Shown piece after piece: positions 38,627-41,924 of a DNA stretch of 41,924 nucleotides. The first letter of the stretch is position 1. Every line of letters starts with the position of its first letter. The notes beneath the pieces were generated by a model, which saw nothing but the letters and a program-made list of their open reading frames with translations, ran no database searches and was not told the origin of the DNA. The position numbers were made by a program, and so were the translations under genes. This DNA is from a virus: positions 1 through 41,924 of the IMG/VR virus record IMGVR_UViG_3300028596_000026. The stretch is one strand, 5' to 3'.

Positions 38627-39709
38627 ATGCTGAGCTCATCGGACCTGTACCGCCAGGTCCTCCCCCGCCCGCACAAGCGTTTCTTCCGCATCGACGTCAC
38701 CGACATCGACGGCGTGACGCGCGCCTCGGACCTGCGCCCGATCACGGGGGAGGTCACCGCGTCCCTGGTCCAGCGCGTGACCAGGGGCGCGACGTTCCGG
38801 CTGCCGGACGAGTGGTACCCGCGCACCTCGGACGACCCGCTGTGTCCAGAGTTCGCCGTGGTGCACATCCGGGCCGGCGTCGAGTACGGCGACGGGACGA
38901 CGGAGACCTTCCCGATCTTCACGGGCCGTATCGACACCCCGAGGCGCAACTCTGAGGGGACCGTCGATTTCGAGTGCTACGACCTGGCCGCCGACGTCAT
39001 CGCCTACCCGTTCGAGCAGCCTCGGACGACCACTCAGCCGATGACGCTGGCCGAGATCAGGGGCCTGATCCTGGAGGCGCTCCCACAGGCCACCTTCGGA
39101 ACGGACGACGTCATCGACACCCCCACCCCGAAGCTCACCTGGGACAAGGACCGGGGAGAGGCCCTCGACGACTTGGCCCAGTCCACGGGAGGCCGGTGGT
39201 ACACCCTCGGGGACGGCAACTTCGTCGTCCGCAGCTTCTCGTACGCCCCCGGCCCGGTGGTGGCGACCTACGCCGACGGGCCCCTGGGCGTTGTCTCGCA
39301 AGCCACCGCGTCCCGGTCCAGGAACGGCGCGTTCAACTCGATCGTGGTCGTCTCGGAGCGCACCGACGGCACCGACCCCGTGCGCGTGCCCGCGCGCGTG
39401 AACGACCCGAACCACCCGCTGTTCTTCGGCGGGAAGTACGGCAAGGTGGGCCAGCTCATCAACGTCTCCACGCCGCTGTCCACCGGCCCGGCCCAGCTCC
39501 TGGCACAGACCCAGTTGGCCGCGTCCTCGGCGCTGCGGGAACAGTGGACCATCGACATGGTGCCCGACTACACCCTGGAGCCCCAGGACACGGTCACGAT
39601 GGGCTACCGGGGCCTGTCCGCCGTGCAGATCGTCGACCAGGTCAGCTACCCGCTGGACCACAGGGATCTCATGACCGTGACCGGGAGGGCCGGGGTGGAA
39701 CCGCAGTGA
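38627..39709 (+). CDS. Minor tail protein (DUF5047-like baseplate hub)
   Basis: A 360-aa protein from ATG 38627. Pattern: MLSSSDLYRQVLPRPHKRFF, RIDVTDIDG, EVTASLVQRVTRGATF, FPIFTGRIDTPRRNSEGTV, FECYDLAADVI; then a domain with LTWDKDRGEALDDLAQSTGG and the closing YPLDHRDLMTVTGRAG. This is the baseplate-hub (gp27/DUF5047) family of actinophages. The next gene starts in its stop. Confidence 0.75.
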   Translation: MLSSSDLYRQVLPRPHKRFFRIDVTDIDGVTRASDLRPITGEVTASLVQRVTRGATFRLPDEWYPRTSDDPLCPEFAVVHIRAGVEYGDGTTETFPIFTGRIDTPRRNSEGTVDFECYDLAADVIAYPFEQPRTTTQPMTLAEIRGLILEALPQATFGTDDVIDTPTPKLTWDKDRGEALDDLAQSTGGRWYTLGDGNFVVRSFSYAPGPVVATYADGPLGVVSQATASRSRNGAFNSIVVVSERTDGTDPVRVPARVNDPNHPLFFGGKYGKVGQLINVSTPLSTGPAQLLAQTQLAASSALREQWTIDMVPDYTLEPQDTVTMGYRGLSAVQIVDQVSYPLDHRDLMTVTGRAGVEPQ

Positions 39710-40290
39710 AAGAGACGGAGCGGTACGGGTTCCCGTACCCGGAGTGTGACCCGCCGCTGGTCAAGGACTCCTCGCAGATCGTGCAGATGGCGTCCCTGGC
39801 GCTCGACATCGACACCGAGGTGCAACGGGTCGTCACCGAAGCGAACCTGGAGCTGATCACGCCGCCGAACGCGCGTGCGACGATCGCCGTCCTCCCGGTG
39901 GCGACCACAGACAGCCTGGCCGTCCCGTTCTTCGACCTGTCCGTCTTCTCGGCCAACGGAGCCGGTCTGAACTCCTTCCCCGGGGCCGGCTGCCTGGAGG
40001 TGTCCGAAGCAGGCTGGTATCTGGTCGGGTGCCACGCGCTGGTGTCCTCGGCCACGGCCGCCGTGCTCCCGGCGGTCCGGCTGACCGTGAACGGCGCCCC
40101 GGCGTCGTCCTGGTCGGCGGTCGGAGGCAACTACATCGCGCTCAACTCGCGCCTGGCCGCCCTGTCCGGCGTCCCGCTGGTCCTGGCCCCCGGCGACCGG
40201 ATCCGCATGGAAATCCGGCACACGGCCGCCGGGTCCCCGGCGTGGGACTACCGACCGCACATCTGGCTTGTCAGGATGGTGGGGGTGTGA
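39706..40290 (+). CDS. Minor tail protein, paralogue 1
   Basis: A 194-aa protein from GTG 39706. The short N-terminal tail anchor (RYGFPYPECDPP, QMASLALDIDTEVQRVV) resembles those of the 41030 and 41601 genes. The C-terminal 130 residues form a beta-sandwich (GWYLVGCHALVSS, PAVRLTVNG, LVLAPGDRIRMEIRHTAAG, WLVRMVGV) of C1q/TNF type by pattern. It may trimerise and bind the host surface. Confidence 0.65.
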   Translation: MKETERYGFPYPECDPPLVKDSSQIVQMASLALDIDTEVQRVVTEANLELITPPNARATIAVLPVATTDSLAVPFFDLSVFSANGAGLNSFPGAGCLEVSEAGWYLVGCHALVSSATAAVLPAVRLTVNGAPASSWSAVGGNYIALNSRLAALSGVPLVLAPGDRIRMEIRHTAAGSPAWDYRPHIWLVRMVGV

Positions 40291-41033
40291 CGACCAACGA
40301 CACGGCCGCCGAGATCGCGGCCCGGAACTCCCCGTTCGCGCAGGTGCGCACCGGCACCGTGGTCAGCTTCACGACGAACCAGGTGCTGGTCTCCGTCGGC
40401 GGGTCGACGTTCGACGCGGCGTACCTCCGGGGAACCGTGCTGGCCGCAGGGGATCTGGTGGCGTGCCTCCAGCAGGCCGGGTCCTGGACCGTTCTCGGGG
40501 CGCTCGCCGGCGTCGGGGCGAACCTCCTGGCCGACGCCAACCCGAGCTTCGAACTGTCGCTCCCGGGGTCGTTCCCCAGCCTGTGGTTTCAGGCGAACCT
40601 GTCCGGCGTCTCGACGATCGTGGTGCAGACCGACGCTACGGCGCCGTCCGGTACGCGCGTGGCGGCCGTCGGCGGCCCGGTGGTCGGTACCCAGTCGTAC
40701 CTGTACTCTCAGCCGATCCAGGTCACGGCTGGCCAGCAGTTCGCCCTGTCGGCGTACGCCGGCGGTGACTACCAGCCCGGTGACGCTCTCACGGCGGACG
40801 CGGCCATCGTCGCGCTCTGGTTCGCGAACGAGACGAACCTCTACCCGACGACCAGCAGCCCCGACATCGTGGTGTCGACGGCGACGGACATCGTCCAGGC
40901 GCCTCCGTACACGACGCTGGGCGGCAACGTCACCGCCCCGGTCTCCGGGTTCATGCGCGTGGCGCTGCGGTCGACCACAGAGACGTCCCAGGTTGTGCGC
41001 TGGGACACGGTCATCGCCAGGAGGATCGCATGA
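40287..41033 (+). CDS. Minor tail protein
   Basis: A 248-aa protein from GTG 40287. An N-terminal small barrel (RTGTVVSFTTNQVLVSVGGSTF, AGDLVACLQQAGSWTVLGAL) is typical of phage tail spike or OB-type modules. It is followed by a carbohydrate-binding-like beta region (NLLADANPSFELSLPG, YLYSQPIQVTAGQQFALSAY). It probably joins the tail tip. Confidence 0.65.
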   Translation: MTTNDTAAEIAARNSPFAQVRTGTVVSFTTNQVLVSVGGSTFDAAYLRGTVLAAGDLVACLQQAGSWTVLGALAGVGANLLADANPSFELSLPGSFPSLWFQANLSGVSTIVVQTDATAPSGTRVAAVGGPVVGTQSYLYSQPIQVTAGQQFALSAYAGGDYQPGDALTADAAIVALWFANETNLYPTTSSPDIVVSTATDIVQAPPYTTLGGNVTAPVSGFMRVALRSTTETSQVVRWDTVIARRIA

Positions 41034-41599
41034 CGCTGAACACCCCGAACCGGGGGTACCCCTACCCCGAGTACACCGACGCGAACAATTTCCCCAGCCA
41101 GCTCCAGGCCCTGGCCACGGCCGTCGACAACGATCTCCTGAACTTCCTGGAGACCCCGATCACCGAGCGCCTGGACACGCCGTCGGTGCGCGTCACGCGG
41201 TCGGTCGGCACACAGGCCGTGGCGGCCAACGTGAACGTGGTCATGCAATACGACCCGATCGAGACGTACGACAACGACAACATGTACAACTCGGGCGTTT
41301 CCAACACCAACATCGTGGTCAACACCACCGGGACCTACCTCCTGACCGGCTCCGTGAACTTGGCGCCGACCGGTGTCGCCGGCGGCTCCGTCGCCCTGAT
41401 CGTGATGTCGAGCGGCGCGACGACCCCGAACCCGGTGGGCGCGTCCCGGCCGCTCGACAACGACAAGGCCACGTCCATCTCCGTGACCACCCTGCACCGG
41501 GCCAACGCCGCCGAGATCCTGACCCTGATCGTCCGCCACAACCACGGAGGCGCGCTCACGGCCTCCGGGGCCCAGTTCGCCGCAACGAGGATCGCCTGA
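41030..41599 (+). CDS. Minor tail protein, paralogue 2
   Basis: A 189-aa protein from ATG 41030 (ATGA). N-terminal NTPNRGYPYPEYTDANNFPS and LQALATAVDNDLLNFLE match the anchor type of the other two paralogues; the C-terminal part is beta-rich (GTYLLTGSVNLAPTG, AEILTLIVRHNHGGAL, QFAATRIA). The gene stops 1 bp before the third paralogue. Confidence 0.65.
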   Translation: MTLNTPNRGYPYPEYTDANNFPSQLQALATAVDNDLLNFLETPITERLDTPSVRVTRSVGTQAVAANVNVVMQYDPIETYDNDNMYNSGVSNTNIVVNTTGTYLLTGSVNLAPTGVAGGSVALIVMSSGATTPNPVGASRPLDNDKATSISVTTLHRANAAEILTLIVRHNHGGALTASGAQFAATRIA

Positions 41600-41600
41600 C

Positions 41601-41924
41601 ATGCCCGCGAACACCCCGAACTTCGGGTTCACGTACCCGCTCCCCGCCGACCCGAACGACGTCCCGGCGGACCTGGAGCTCTTTGCGAACCAGGTCGAGG
41701 GCACCTTGTTCGCGCTGGAGAGTTACTCCCGGCCCCGCCACATGGCGCAGGTGCTCGGCTCGGTCACCAACACCATCCCCGGCACCGCGACCCAGGGGAC
41801 CGTGACCTGGCAGACGACCGACTTCAACACGGCGTGGGAGGAGCCCCTCGGCACCGACCCGGCGATCGTCCCGTTCACGGACGCGGCGACAACCAACATC
41901 ACGGTCAACTGGCCGGGGTACTGG
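41601..41924 (+). CDS. Minor tail protein, paralogue 3, N-terminal part
   Basis: The gene starts at ATG 41601 (MPANTPNFGFTYPL, anchor LELFANQVEGTLFALES) and runs off the window end; it continues at 102-613. Full length is 205 aa. Positions 41707-41924 are the right copy of the terminal repeat. Residue choice at the single mismatch (41798 G, 193 A) is synonymous: GGG against GGA, both Gly. Confidence 0.8.
   Translation, partial: MPANTPNFGFTYPLPADPNDVPADLELFANQVEGTLFALESYSRPRHMAQVLGSVTNTIPGTATQGTVTWQTTDFNTAWEEPLGTDPAIVPFTDAATTNITVNWPGYW
41707..41924 (+). repeat. Terminal direct repeat, right copy
   Basis: Matches 102-319 with one mismatch. It shows that the contig closes on itself. It is too short and too central in a gene to be taken as a natural genome end without read evidence. 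Confidence 0.9.

Overview
The window looks like a nearly complete genome of a tailed, non-contractile (siphovirus-type) phage of a high-GC actinomycete, most likely Streptomyces. The signs are very GC-rich DNA, many GTG starts, ATGA/GTGA start-stop overlaps, and a gene set typical of Streptomyces phages: the major-tail-protein family beginning near TRLDECG, head-tail adaptor proteins, DUF2637 and DUF1360 membrane proteins, and small Cys-rich proteins. I see no integrase and no recognisable immunity repressor, so a virulent lifestyle is the simplest reading. The sequence closes on itself: 102-319 is repeated at 41707-41924 with one mismatch, and bases 1-101 are an inverted copy of 369-469, which looks like a fold-back assembly artefact. 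The implied circular unit is about 41,605 bp, and the last tail gene runs across the window ends.

Layout. (1) 102-828, +: the end of the last minor tail gene and a small two-helix holin, then a strong terminator. (2) 1013-9023, minus strand: the replication island. It holds a putative single-strand binding protein, a tRNA region, a PD-(D/E)XK nuclease with zinc ribbons, a 56-aa protein, a 1405-aa fusion of TOPRIM/SF3 helicase-primase with a complete family A DNA polymerase, and a small HTH regulator. (3) 9122-18379, +: a long chain of start-stop-overlapping early or accessory genes. It includes a duplicated Cys-motif protein, an HTH protein, a lipoprotein, an SF2 helicase, a ParB-like protein, an Hjc-like resolvase, and a run of small membrane proteins that resembles Streptomyces plasmid spread genes. 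(4) 18380-19066: terminator, tandem 38-bp repeats, a promoter and one isolated gene. (5) 19105-41924, +: amidase endolysin, XhlA-like protein, collagen-like membrane protein, terminase subunits, portal, MuF protein, capsid protease, capsid, tail proteins, head-tail connectors, tail chaperones, tape measure and minor tail proteins.

Regulation is the most unusual part. Four transcription units (P1-P4, near 4280, 9060, 13700 and 18570) share one composite promoter: TTGACA/G, 17-18 bp, then TTGACTTATGYCA (TTGACTTAAGCCA at P3) and a GGAGAG-containing leader that is usually a hairpin at the predicted 5' end. A separate 140-bp intergenic element occurs twice, once 5' of the polymerase fusion (8598-8736) and once 5' of the capsid gene (27310-27451). 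Each copy carries a perfect 18-bp inverted repeat and helically phased GTCTT repeats. Two intercistronic stem-loops (10156, 10752) share the same 9-bp stem. The genes at 15747 and 16595 carry a dense cluster of GGGAGC/GCTCCC hexamers. These elements are the best candidates for undescribed biology here: a phage-wide regulon coupling replication and early gene expression, or replication origins.
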